A stretch of 20,572 nucleotides of DNA from Chloroflexota bacterium (GTDB taxonomy: Bacteria; Chloroflexota; Anaerolineae; UBA3071): assembly GCA_014383605.1 (NCBI GenBank), contig JACNHM010000326.1, positions 1 through 20,572 on the forward strand, in the 5' to 3' direction. Made by a program: the position numbers and the translations under genes. The notes beneath the pieces were generated by a model. The model saw only the letters and a list, made by a program, of their open reading frames with translations, was not told where the DNA came from and did no database searches. Positions 7,319 to 13,834 of this stretch are shown here, piece after piece (within the stretch, counting starts at the first letter, position 1; every line of letters begins with the position of its first letter).

Positions 7319-7696
7319 TCACAGTCCAAGGTTGTACCTGAGTGCCCGGTCTACCTCAGCCATCTTTGCTGCACTCAGCCGCCCAAGGGGACGTACTTCG
7401 TGCTCTCCGGGCCACGGACGCAGTCGTGATCCAGTCTCATCCTTTTGGATGGTTGCCATTTGGGAGCAGTTGATGGCGCTTGGCGTCGGCAACCCACTCT
7501 CCTCCGGATCCACAACGACGACGAACGGGTAGGCGCGCGGTGGTAGCGTGCGCGTGATGGCGACGACCACGGTGGTCGGGCTGTAGCGGTTCCCAATGTC
7601 TTGCTGAACGATCAGGGCTGGCCGAAGTCCACCTTGCTCGCTGCCTTTGACGGGATCGAATTCCACCCAGTAGATCTCACCCCGTTTGACCATCAT
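7319..7696 (-). CDS. mazF: MazF/PemK-type endoribonuclease toxin
   Basis: A type II toxin that cleaves mRNA in the cytoplasm when its antitoxin is lost. The 125-residue protein has the family pattern: KRGEIYWVEFDPVKGSEQGG near the N terminus (residues 4-23), RPALIVQ, then CSQMATIQKD in the middle, where MazF proteins carry their conserved active-site Ser/Thr region, and a typical C terminus ending ALRYNLGL. Its ATG pair lies inside the 3' end of the antitoxin gene, with a 20-base overlap, so translation is coupled. Its stop is followed immediately by the remnant larA tail, marking a recombination joint. Confidence 0.9.
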   Translation of the reverse strand: MMVKRGEIYWVEFDPVKGSEQGGLRPALIVQQDIGNRYSPTTVVVAITRTLPPRAYPFVVVVDPEESGLPTPSAINCSQMATIQKDETGSRLRPWPGEHEVRPLGRLSAAKMAEVDRALRYNLGL

Positions 7697-7940
7697 GGCC
7701 TAACACCTCGGAAATTGCTTGCAGGCTGGCAGCAGCAAATTCGCTGCTTTCCTGAGCGTAGAAGCGGTACCCCTCGGCCGCCAGTTGAGCCTCTTGGCGT
7801 TCTTTCTGTGCTGCAATGGCCTCGGCGATCACCTGGCTGCGGCTGGTCTGCAACGTAGAGGCAACCGTGTCTGCAAACTCGATCAATTCCTGCGGCAGGG
7901 AGACCGTGACCTTGCGCGTTGTGCTGACTCTGCTGTACAT
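7677..7940 (-). CDS. Ribbon-helix-helix antitoxin paired with the MazF-type toxin
   Basis: The 87-residue protein starts with a short beta-strand region RKVTVSLP (residues 9-16) followed by two helices (QELIEFADTVASTL and SRSQVIAEAIAAQ), the standard MetJ/Arc/CopG DNA-binding fold. The remaining half would bind the toxin. The ATG at 7940 has AGGAGGT about eight bases upstream. It overlaps the toxin gene by 20 bases and is transcribed from the promoter at 7971-7999, which it probably autorepresses, as usual for type II modules. The fold is clear; a more specific family name is not safe. Confidence 0.85.
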   Translation of the reverse strand: MYSRVSTTRKVTVSLPQELIEFADTVASTLQTSRSQVIAEAIAAQKERQEAQLAAEGYRFYAQESSEFAAASLQAISEVLGHDGQTG

Positions 7941-7970
7941 CCCATCTCACCTCCTCGATGATTCGCCCCT

Positions 7971-7999
7971 ATGTTACCACCATCTTGGAATGCTGTCAA
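7971..7999 (-). promoter_or_regulatory. Sigma70-type promoter of the toxin-antitoxin pair
   Basis: On the minus strand TTGACA (7999-7994) is a perfect -35, followed after exactly 17 bases by TAACAT (7976-7971), a 4-of-6 match to the -10. Transcription would start near 7964, giving a leader of about 24 bases that carries the AGGAGGT ribosome site of the antitoxin. It begins 25 bases after the larA stop, so the module has its own promoter. Confidence 0.75.
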
Positions 8000-8002
8000 G
8001 TC

Positions 8003-8016
8003 ATACCTCTTGGTAT
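8003..8016. promoter_or_regulatory. Small palindrome upstream of the toxin-antitoxin -35
   Basis: ATACC at 8003-8007 and GGTAT at 8012-8016 form a perfect inverted repeat with a 4-base centre, just upstream of the -35 box. Its symmetry and position suit an operator for the ribbon-helix-helix antitoxin. It could equally be a short hairpin after larA; no T-run follows. Confidence 0.3.
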
Positions 8017-8023
8017 TCCTCGG

Positions 8024-9316
8024 CTACGCGGACTGCACCACGGGGAGGGTCAGCAGCGCGTGGGGCACGATGAGCACGTCCAGCTCTGGCCCCAAAGCCT
8101 CAGCGGCCTGGCTCAGCGCCTCATCCATTGTCGCCACAGGAATCATCTTGGTCGCCTGCACGACGTCCGGCGTTTCGGCGCCCACAATGACGACGGGGTT
8201 GACTTCCATCACCTTGGCCATGATGAAGGCCCGCTGCGCGCCGGGCGGGTAGCTGGTGCGTCGCAGCTCTGCCAGCAGGCTGGGCATGTCCTGGGCGTCG
8301 CGCATCTTCTCGAAGAAGCGCTGCTCGCCGGCGCCCTCGCCGGCGCCCTCCTCGCAGCGCGCAGGGATGATCAGGAGGCCGCCCGGCTTGACCACCGGCG
8401 TGGGCGCGAAGAAAAGGTAGCTGGCGGCCCGGCAGGCCTGGTAGAGGTTGGCGTCCTTGGGAAAGCCCACGCCGCCGATCACCACGTCGTACTGCTGCGG
8501 CACCGCCACTTCGTACAACTGCTTGGCGAAAGCCACCAGTTCGAAGAAGGCGGCCGTCGGCTCGCCAGCGCGCACGGCGGCCACCTGCTTGTGGTCGTCG
8601 AGCACGACGTTGAGGATGAAGCGCAGCCCGGCCCGGCGCGCCGCCTCGCTGACGGCTTGGTGGAAGGGATTGCCCTCAATGCGGCCCAGCCGCGTGCCGG
8701 GGTGATCCACCATCTGCGGGCCGTGGGTGTAGGCGATCATCGGCTCGCCCGCCGCGCCCACGGCCACCGTCTTCCGCCCGCCGGAGTAGCCGGCGTACTG
8801 ATGCGGCTCGACGATGCCGGTGGCGATGAGCACATCGGCCTCGTAGGCCGCACGGTGCACCGAGAGGGGGATGCCGCTTTCCGTCGTGCCCAGATCCACC
8901 AGCGCGGCCGGGTTCTGCGGTTCGTTGTCCATGACCCGATAGCGGGCCACGACCTCGGCGCCTAGCTTGCTGACCTTCTCCTCCGGTGTGCTGGCGCGGT
9001 GCATGCCGATGCCGCAGAGCAGGGTGATGTCCTCGTCTCGCACGCCGGCGGCGGCCAGCTCGGCCAGCAGCGGCGGCACCAGCAGGTGGTCGGGGCTGGC
9101 GCGGGTGATGTCGGTGAAGACGATGCAGGCCGTTTCTCCCGGCCTGGCCAGTTCCCGCAGCGGCGGCGAGTTCACTGGCCGCGCCAGAGCCGCGGCGATG
9201 GCCGCTTCCACGTCGGCGATGGGCTCCACCTTTTTCGATTCGACCACCGTGCCGCGCATGCCCGGCGGCAGGTCGAAGGTCAATTCGCCTTTGCCGTATG
9301 GTACTTTGTACGTCAT
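8024..9316 (-). CDS. larA: LarA-family nickel-pincer 2-hydroxyacid racemase
   Basis: It interconverts D and L forms of lactate or another 2-hydroxyacid using a covalently bound nickel-pincer nucleotide. The 430 residues match LarA throughout. The key residues are present two positions earlier than in the Lactobacillus plantarum enzyme: His106 in GIGMHRAS, His172 and cofactor-attachment Lys182 in EPHQYAGYSGGRK, and His198 in YTHGP. FTDITRASPD at 67-76 is also conserved. The ATG at 9316 has GAGGTGA upstream overlapping the YhhN stop, a 9-base gap, so the two are co-transcribed. LarB, LarC and LarE, which make the cofactor, are not in this window. LarA relatives also act on malate and other acids, so the substrate is open. 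A 12-base tandem duplication at 8324-8347 encodes a repeated Gly-Glu-Gly-Ala-like segment. Confidence 0.93.
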   Translation of the reverse strand: MTYKVPYGKGELTFDLPPGMRGTVVESKKVEPIADVEAAIAAALARPVNSPPLRELARPGETACIVFTDITRASPDHLLVPPLLAELAAAGVRDEDITLLCGIGMHRASTPEEKVSKLGAEVVARYRVMDNEPQNPAALVDLGTTESGIPLSVHRAAYEADVLIATGIVEPHQYAGYSGGRKTVAVGAAGEPMIAYTHGPQMVDHPGTRLGRIEGNPFHQAVSEAARRAGLRFILNVVLDDHKQVAAVRAGEPTAAFFELVAFAKQLYEVAVPQQYDVVIGGVGFPKDANLYQACRAASYLFFAPTPVVKPGGLLIIPARCEEGAGEGAGEQRFFEKMRDAQDMPSLLAELRRTSYPPGAQRAFIMAKVMEVNPVVIVGAETPDVVQATKMIPVATMDEALSQAAEALGPELDVLIVPHALLTLPVVQSA

Positions 9317-9325
9317 TCTCTCACC

Positions 9326-10069
9326 TCACATCAGCCGCAGCGCGGTGGCCGTGGAGAAAACGATGAGCAACTGCCCCACGATGTAGGTCATCCAGATCAG
9401 ATCGCCGATTAGCAGGAAGTGGCCACGCTGGAACAGCCGGTGTCCCAACAGCGTGTCGGAGATGGCAAACAGCACCCCGCCCAGCGCCAGCGGCAGGAAG
9501 CGAGCCTCCTGCAACGCCAGGCTCACCGCCAGGCCGCCCATTGTGGCTATCAGCAGCGTATACCCCAGTGAGCCGTAGGTGAGCACGGCGGACGTCTGCG
9601 GCGAACGGATCAGCGTCCACCACAGCACCACGGCAATGAGGAGGAAACCGAACAGCCCGGCGGCCCGCGCCGCGCCGCTTTGCAGTCCCAGCACCGCCCC
9701 CAGTCGCAGGTAGCTGGCGATGTACAGCCCGTGGGCCACGCCAAAGGCCCCCATGCCGAGAAGCACGTACTGCGGCAGCGGCAACAGCTTGGCCATGATC
9801 AGATCGCCCAGGAATGAGAAGGCCATGCCGAAGAAAAGGAGCGCCGCGTAGCCGGCCAGTAGCGTGTTGGCTGCGCCGGACAGCCACAGGATCAGTGCAC
9901 ACGCCACCAGGATGGCCGAGGAGAGCATTCTGTTAGCGCGGGGGATGCGGTTGATCCGCTCTTCGTCGAGCCGCCCAAAGGCGAAGCCCAGGAGCAGCAG
10001 TGCTGCCCACACCGCCAGCAGTGTATACAGCACGATGGCCCAGGGTCTGGAGATAGGCAGTGCAGACAT
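9326..10069 (-). CDS. YhhN/TMEM86-family membrane protein (lysoplasmalogenase-like)
   Basis: A polytopic inner-membrane protein with about eight hydrophobic helices over 247 residues. Family blocks seen include FSFLGDLIMAK in the middle, GVAHGLYI, GGVLFAISDTLL and WMTYIVGQLLIV near the C terminus. Studied family members hydrolyse the vinyl-ether bond of lysoplasmalogens; whether this one does is inference. The start is the ATG at 10069-10067, because the strong ribosome site GGAGGA lies just upstream and would be inside the gene if the TTG at 10081 were used. It is transcribed away from hicB, with the hicB promoter lying between them, and is followed by larA after 9 bases. Confidence 0.85.
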   Translation of the reverse strand: MSALPISRPWAIVLYTLLAVWAALLLLGFAFGRLDEERINRIPRANRMLSSAILVACALILWLSGAANTLLAGYAALLFFGMAFSFLGDLIMAKLLPLPQYVLLGMGAFGVAHGLYIASYLRLGAVLGLQSGAARAAGLFGFLLIAVVLWWTLIRSPQTSAVLTYGSLGYTLLIATMGGLAVSLALQEARFLPLALGGVLFAISDTLLGHRLFQRGHFLLIGDLIWMTYIVGQLLIVFSTATALRLM

Positions 10070-10099
10070 GGTTTCCTCCAATGGCGTCCGTGCGCAGGT

Positions 10100-10128
10100 T
10101 TGACATGTGGCGCCGGTTATGGTATTAT
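10100..10128 (+). promoter_or_regulatory. Near-consensus sigma70 promoter of hicB, predicting a leaderless mRNA
   Basis: TTGACA at 10100-10105 and TATTAT at 10123-10128 are separated by exactly 17 bases. Only six bases (CAAAGC) lie between the -10 and the ATG at 10135, so the expected transcription start coincides with the start codon or is within a base or two of it. No Shine-Dalgarno exists upstream of that ATG, which fits a leaderless message. Confidence 0.85.
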
Positions 10129-10134
10129 CAAAGC

Positions 10135-10503
10135 ATGACCAGGATCGAGAAGCTGCGCCAACGACTGGAATACTATCTCCGACTGCCCTACCGAATCGAG
10201 ATCTACCCCGACGAAGGCGGCTACACCGCTGCCATCCCCGACCTGCCTGGGTGCATCACCTGCGCCGACACGTTGGACGAGGTGCTGGAGATGATCGAAG
10301 ACGCCAAGGCCGGCTGGCTGGAACTGGCTTTGGAAGATGGGGATACCATCCCCGAGCCCAGCGTTTCCAGTGCCCAGGAACTCAGTGACCAGTTGTGGCT
10401 GCCTCACTCGCTGCGCCGCCGCCTCATCGAAGTGGCGATTCGTGAGAACATGAGCCCTGTCCAGTTCGTCCACCGGACCCTGGCCAAAGCTCTGGCCCAT
10501 TGA
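10135..10503 (+). CDS. HicB-like antitoxin-family protein (apparently orphan)
   Basis: The 122 residues contain the HicB-like domain at about 14-75, with YRIEIYPDEGGYTAAIPDLP, GCITCADTLDEVLEMIEDA and GDTIPEP in the standard order. A short C-terminal helix-rich segment at about 88-122 (LPHSLRRRLIEVAIRE...) resembles the DNA-binding part of HicB proteins. HicB normally neutralises the RNase HicA, encoded next to it. No HicA-sized frame is present on either side: YhhN diverges upstream and about 200 bases without a clear gene follow. It may be solitary, may act on a distant HicA, or may serve as a regulator. The chosen ATG matches the promoter position; the longer in-frame extension to 10060 would run through the promoter. 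Confidence 0.87.
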   Translation: MTRIEKLRQRLEYYLRLPYRIEIYPDEGGYTAAIPDLPGCITCADTLDEVLEMIEDAKAGWLELALEDGDTIPEPSVSSAQELSDQLWLPHSLRRRLIEVAIRENMSPVQFVHRTLAKALAH

Positions 10504-10701
10504 CCTTCTCCTCCCCGCCGACATCATCATCTCACTTCTGATTGACCAGATCTCATCGCCGAAGTCCGCCGGGTAGCCCATTGGCGCGGCCTGAACGCCG
10601 AGAGCCTCAGCAGCCTCTGGCTGCAGCAGCAACTTCAAGCAGCTAAAGCCTCCTGATCTCTCCAAGTTCCCCCGAATTCTCTCCGGTTTCCAGGCTTCCC
10701 C
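10504..10701 (+). other. Intergenic stretch with a hairpin and a possible gene fragment
   Basis: No intact gene is visible in these 198 bases between the convergent hicB and Ldh2-type genes. In the hicB frame, after two stops, an open stretch from about 10546 to 10656 reads DLIAEVRRVAHWRGL followed by NAESLSSLWLQQQLQAA, which looks protein-like but has no start and matches nothing I recognise. GCAGCC-TCT-GGCTGC (10610-10624) is a perfect short hairpin without a T-run, possibly a bidirectional terminator. Confidence 0.35.
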
Positions 10702-11805
10702 CTACAAGTCGTACTCCACCCCCGTCTCCTGCGCAATCTTCCGCAAATCGGCGGCGACCTTCGGATGCAGTGGGATGCCGTGAGTCCGCCGCTGGTCGGC
10801 CATCTCGAATTCCTTCTCGCCGTGGATGTAGATGCGCTCCTGGCCTTCCGCCTTGGCCGAGTGCTTCAGCCGGCGGATGATGTCATCCATGGTGGCCGTG
10901 AACTCCTCCAGCGGGCGGAAACCGTCCACGCGCAACGCGCCGAAGAAGTGCCCCACGTCCGCCGGCAGCGGCTTGCCTTCCGGCGTCTTGCGGTAGATGT
11001 TGTTGGCATACCCCGCGCCGGGCAGCACACCCGCAAGCACGTCCACCAGCAGGGCCAGGCCGTAGCCCTTGTGGCCGCCGTAGAGTTCACCAGCTCCACC
11101 CAGCGGCAGGAGTCCGCCGCCCTCCCGCGCCAGGAGATTGCTCAGCACCCGCCCGGCGTCGGCGGTGGGAACGCCTTGCTCGTCCGTGGCCCAGCCCATG
11201 GGCAGCGGCTTTTCCTGGCGATCGTACACCTCCAGCTTGCCCCTCGGCACGGTGGAAGTGGCCATGTCCAGCACGAAGGGACGCTCCTCGCCTGCCGGCG
11301 CGGCTACGGAGATGGGATTGGTGCCCAGCACGGCGTCGCGACCGAAGGTGGGCACCACCAGCACGGCGGCATTGGTCATGGACATGCCAATGCAGTCGTG
11401 TTCCAGGGCCATCATGGCGTAGTAGCCGGCGATGCCGTAGTGGTTGGAGTTGCGCACGGTGACGAAGCCGGCGCCCACCTGCCGCGCCTTTTCGATGGCC
11501 AGTCGCATGGCCCGCACGGACACTGGCTGGCCGAGCCCGGCGCCGCCGTCTATCAGCGCCGTGGCTGGCGTCTCGTGCACCACTGCGATCTGGGGACGGG
11601 CCACCATCACGCCATCCCGCAACCCGTTGACGTAGCGCCGGAGCCGCGCCACGCCGTGCGAGTCGATCCCCCGCAGGTTGGCGGCCACCAGGCTATCGGC
11701 CGTCATCGCGGCGTCCTCCGGCGGCACGTCCATCTTGACGAACACTCGTGTGCAGAAATCCTTGAGCGGCTCTGCCCAGATGATGGTTTCGGTTTCTTCA
11801 GACAT
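10702..11805 (-). CDS. NAD(P)-dependent malate/L-lactate dehydrogenase, Ldh2 family
   Basis: A cytoplasmic dehydrogenase of the family that includes malate, L-lactate, ureidoglycolate and 2,3-diketogulonate enzymes, which reversibly oxidise 2-hydroxyacids with NAD or NADP. It is unrelated in fold to classical Rossmann malate dehydrogenases. The 367 residues show the conserved blocks DSHGVARL (48-55), SNHYGIAGYY (120-129), GTNPISVAAP (161-170) and GGHKGYGLALLVD (243-255), and the length is normal. The ATG at 11805 overlaps the DUF1385 stop by 8 bases (ATGTCTGA) with AAGGAG upstream, so the two are translationally coupled. Substrate cannot be settled from the sequence; nearby larA and malic enzyme make lactate or malate reasonable. 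Confidence 0.92.
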   Translation of the reverse strand: MSEETETIIWAEPLKDFCTRVFVKMDVPPEDAAMTADSLVAANLRGIDSHGVARLRRYVNGLRDGVMVARPQIAVVHETPATALIDGGAGLGQPVSVRAMRLAIEKARQVGAGFVTVRNSNHYGIAGYYAMMALEHDCIGMSMTNAAVLVVPTFGRDAVLGTNPISVAAPAGEERPFVLDMATSTVPRGKLEVYDRQEKPLPMGWATDEQGVPTADAGRVLSNLLAREGGGLLPLGGAGELYGGHKGYGLALLVDVLAGVLPGAGYANNIYRKTPEGKPLPADVGHFFGALRVDGFRPLEEFTATMDDIIRRLKHSAKAEGQERIYIHGEKEFEMADQRRTHGIPLHPKVAADLRKIAQETGVEYDL

Positions 11806-12877
11806 CTTTGTCTCCTTCCTTGATCCTTTCGTTTTGCAGGAACTGAGGGGATAAGGGGGCTGATGGGTCTGACGGATCCACGGTCTCCTCCCCCTGCGAG
11901 GGGGAGGCCGGGAGGGGGTGAGATGAACAACTGTTTCCCTCGTTGCCGTGTTGCCTCGTTACCTCATCTTCGCCTATGATGCCGTCGGCGACCAGCACCT
12001 TCTTCAAAGCCGTGATCGCCGTCTCCACCATGCTGTCGTCCGGCTCCCGCGTCGTCAGCCGCTGCACCAGCAGGCCGGGCGCGATCAGCCAGCGCACCAG
12101 GGGGTTGTCCTGGTGATTGGCGCTCAACCGCACCAACTCGTAGGCGATGCCGGTGACCACGGGGATGAGCAGCAGGCGGGCCAGCAGCCGCTGCCACCAG
12201 TGGTCGAAATGGAAGGGGGCGAAGAGGAGGATGGCCACCATGGCCACCAATAGGGTGAAGCTGGTGCCGCAGCGGGCGTGCGCCGTCGTGAAGGGGGCAA
12301 TCTCCTGGGGGGTCAGGGGGCGCCCGGCCTCGTAGGCGTTGATGGTCTTGTGCTCGGCGCCGTGGTGGGCGAAGACGCGCCGCACGTCGGGCATGAGGCC
12401 GATGGCCCAGACGTAGCCGATGAACAGCGCCAGCCGGAAGGCGCCCTCCAGCAGGCTGCTCAGCAGGTGCGAGGCGACGAACCGCTCCAGCCACTGCGCC
12501 ACCAGGCTGGGGATGAAGAAGAAAACGCCGATGCCGATAGCCAGGGACAAGGCGATCGTTCCCCAGGCCAGCGGGCCGCTGAATTCGATCTCCTCTTCCT
12601 CGGCCAGCGCCACGTTGGCGGAGAAGGTCAGCGTGCGCATGCCCAGCACCAGCGCGTCCCACAGCACGCTCAGCCCTCGCAGGAAGGGCAGCCTGGCCCA
12701 GCGGCTGGTGTAGATGCGTCCCTGCAGCGGCTCGTCGTGCAGCACGATGTGGCCTTCGGGGTGACGCACGGCCACGGCCATGTGCGTGCGCCCGCGCATC
12801 ATCACGCCCTCGATGACCGCTTGCCCGCCGTAGTGGAAGTGGTTTTCAGGTTTCTGTTGATTGTGATCGTTTGCCAT
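11798..12877 (-). CDS. yqhQ: DUF1385/YqhQ-family membrane protein with repeat-derived C terminus
   Basis: A conserved membrane protein of unknown biochemical role. The 359 residues begin with the family signature GGQAVIEGVMMRGR (17-30) and contain FLRGLSVLWDALVLGM (65-80), GAEHKTINAYEAGRPLTP (173-190), CGTSFTLL, and hydrophobic segments near 103-125, 145-163, 208-222 and 231-245. The family core ends near residue 300. The last 55 or so residues are an odd extension whose SSHPLPASPSQGEE portion is encoded by a GC-rich palindrome (11887-11907). The ATG at 12877 has no clear Shine-Dalgarno; TATACT at 12905-12900 is a weak -10 candidate without a matching -35. It overlaps the Ldh2-type gene by 8 bases. 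Confidence 0.9.
   Translation of the reverse strand: MANDHNQQKPENHFHYGGQAVIEGVMMRGRTHMAVAVRHPEGHIVLHDEPLQGRIYTSRWARLPFLRGLSVLWDALVLGMRTLTFSANVALAEEEEIEFSGPLAWGTIALSLAIGIGVFFFIPSLVAQWLERFVASHLLSSLLEGAFRLALFIGYVWAIGLMPDVRRVFAHHGAEHKTINAYEAGRPLTPQEIAPFTTAHARCGTSFTLLVAMVAILLFAPFHFDHWWQRLLARLLLIPVVTGIAYELVRLSANHQDNPLVRWLIAPGLLVQRLTTREPDDSMVETAITALKKVLVADGIIGEDEVTRQHGNEGNSCSSHPLPASPSQGEETVDPSDPSAPLSPQFLQNERIKEGDKDV
11887..11907. repeat. REP-like GC palindrome inside the yqhQ 3' end
   Basis: CCTCCCCCT (11887-11895) and AGGGGGAGG (11899-11907) form a perfect 9-base inverted repeat around GCG, followed by CCGGGAGGGGGTGAG. This composition is typical of dispersed intergenic palindromes in high-GC bacteria. 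Here it lies inside the open reading frame and encodes part of the C-terminal extension. Copies elsewhere in the genome cannot be checked from this window. Confidence 0.7.
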
Positions 12878-12919
12878 GGCGTTTGCTTCGCTTTACATAA
12901 GTATACAGGGGGGGGGTCT

Positions 12920-12972
12920 GAGTTCGGGGTTCGCAGTTCCGTCGTCGAACTCCGAACCCTGAACGCCGAACC
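12920..12972. repeat. Inverted element of tandem 7-base units, element C
   Basis: The left arm (12920-12940) is three 7-base units GAGTTCG, GGGTTCG and CAGTTCC. After the four bases GTCG, the right arm (12945-12972) is four units TCGAACT, CCGAACC, CTGAACG and CCGAACC, the reverse complement of the same motif. The architecture copies element A (92-216), but the units are GC-rich rather than AT-rich. It lies 4 bases past the stop codon of the metallo-beta-lactamase-fold gene (12977-12979) and ahead of yqhQ, next to a run of nine G residues at 12908-12916. Confidence 0.8.
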
Positions 12973-12976
12973 CGCA

Positions 12977-13834
12977 CTATGGCCAGTTCGTCTCGACGGG
13001 TTCTACCACGAGTCTCCCCGGCTCTCCGGGCACCGAGCGTACCTGCCCGGCGACCATGGTGGGGTCCTGCTGGAAGATGAGCAGGGCGCTGGTGCGCAGC
13101 GCCCAGTCCCGTATCTGCCGCTTGCTCTCGATGCTTTCCATCGGCTCCACGTCGTAGGCGGGCACCCAGGCCAGCCGCTCCAGCGACACGGCCCAGCCGC
13201 AGGCATCGCTCAGGAAGACCGCGGCCTGGCCCTCGCTTTCGATGACCACCACCTGGTGCGCCCGCGTGTGGCCCCGCGTCACCCAGCAGCGCACCTCCGG
13301 TGTGACCTGGGTATCGCCGCTGAGGATGCGCAACTGCCCCGTGGCTTCCAAGGGCAGGAAGTTCTCGGCGAAGTAGGTGCCCCGCGTGCGTTCGTTGGGG
13401 TAACGGGCATCGGCCAGCTCCCGTCGTTGGATCCAATACTCGGCGTTGGGAAAAGTGGGCACGAGCCGCCCGTCGCGCACCATGGTGTTGCCGCCGCAGT
13501 GATCGCTGTGCAGGTGTGTGTTGATGACGATGTCCACGTCCTCGGCCGGCACGTCCAGCCGCTCCAGATCGCTCAGCAGCCGCCGCTCGCCGTGCAGGTT
13601 GACCCGCTCCCTCTCTTTGGCCGTCAGCTTGTCGCCGTAGCCCGTGTCCACCAGGATGGTCTGGCCCGCCGAGCGGATGAGCAGGCAGCGCACCACGAAG
13701 GGGATGCGGTTCAGTTCGTCGGGCTGGATGATCCGTTGCCAGAGCACCCGCGGCACCAGCCCGAAGGCGGCACCTCCATCGTGCAGCGTGACGCCGTCGC
13801 TCACCACCTCGATTTCCGCATGGCCGATCAGCAC
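12977..13834 (-). CDS. Metallo-beta-lactamase-fold hydrolase
   Basis: A zinc-type hydrolase, probably cytoplasmic, with the metal signature THLHSDHCGGN (His107, His109, Asp111, His112 counted from the chosen start), a further His189 in RGHTRAHQ and Asp210 in FLSDA. These are the ligands expected for two metal ions. The 286-residue size and the spacing resemble lactonase-like members, but the substrate is unknown. The start chosen is GTG at 13834-13832, which overlaps the stop of the acyltransferase gene in the string GTGCTGA and follows a GGGGGTG stretch. The frame stays open to 13933, but that part translates to a low-complexity Gly/Arg leader antisense in character. Co-transcribed with the acyltransferase; element C follows the stop. 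Confidence 0.88.
   Translation of the reverse strand: MLIGHAEIEVVSDGVTLHDGGAAFGLVPRVLWQRIIQPDELNRIPFVVRCLLIRSAGQTILVDTGYGDKLTAKERERVNLHGERRLLSDLERLDVPAEDVDIVINTHLHSDHCGGNTMVRDGRLVPTFPNAEYWIQRRELADARYPNERTRGTYFAENFLPLEATGQLRILSGDTQVTPEVRCWVTRGHTRAHQVVVIESEGQAAVFLSDACGWAVSLERLAWVPAYDVEPMESIESKRQIRDWALRTSALLIFQQDPTMVAGQVRSVPGEPGRLVVEPVETNWP

Noticed and set aside
7128..7322. 64-codon minus-strand frame between mazF and glcF
   Set aside because: It covers the larA tail in a different frame and element B; no ribosome site or family pattern supports it.
10070..10081. TTG start of the YhhN gene at 10081
   Set aside because: The ribosome site GGAGGA would fall inside the coding sequence; the ATG at 10069 is correctly spaced from it.
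10117..10665. 182-codon minus-strand frame opposite hicB
   Set aside because: It is the antisense of a recognisable HicB-like gene and has no family features of its own.
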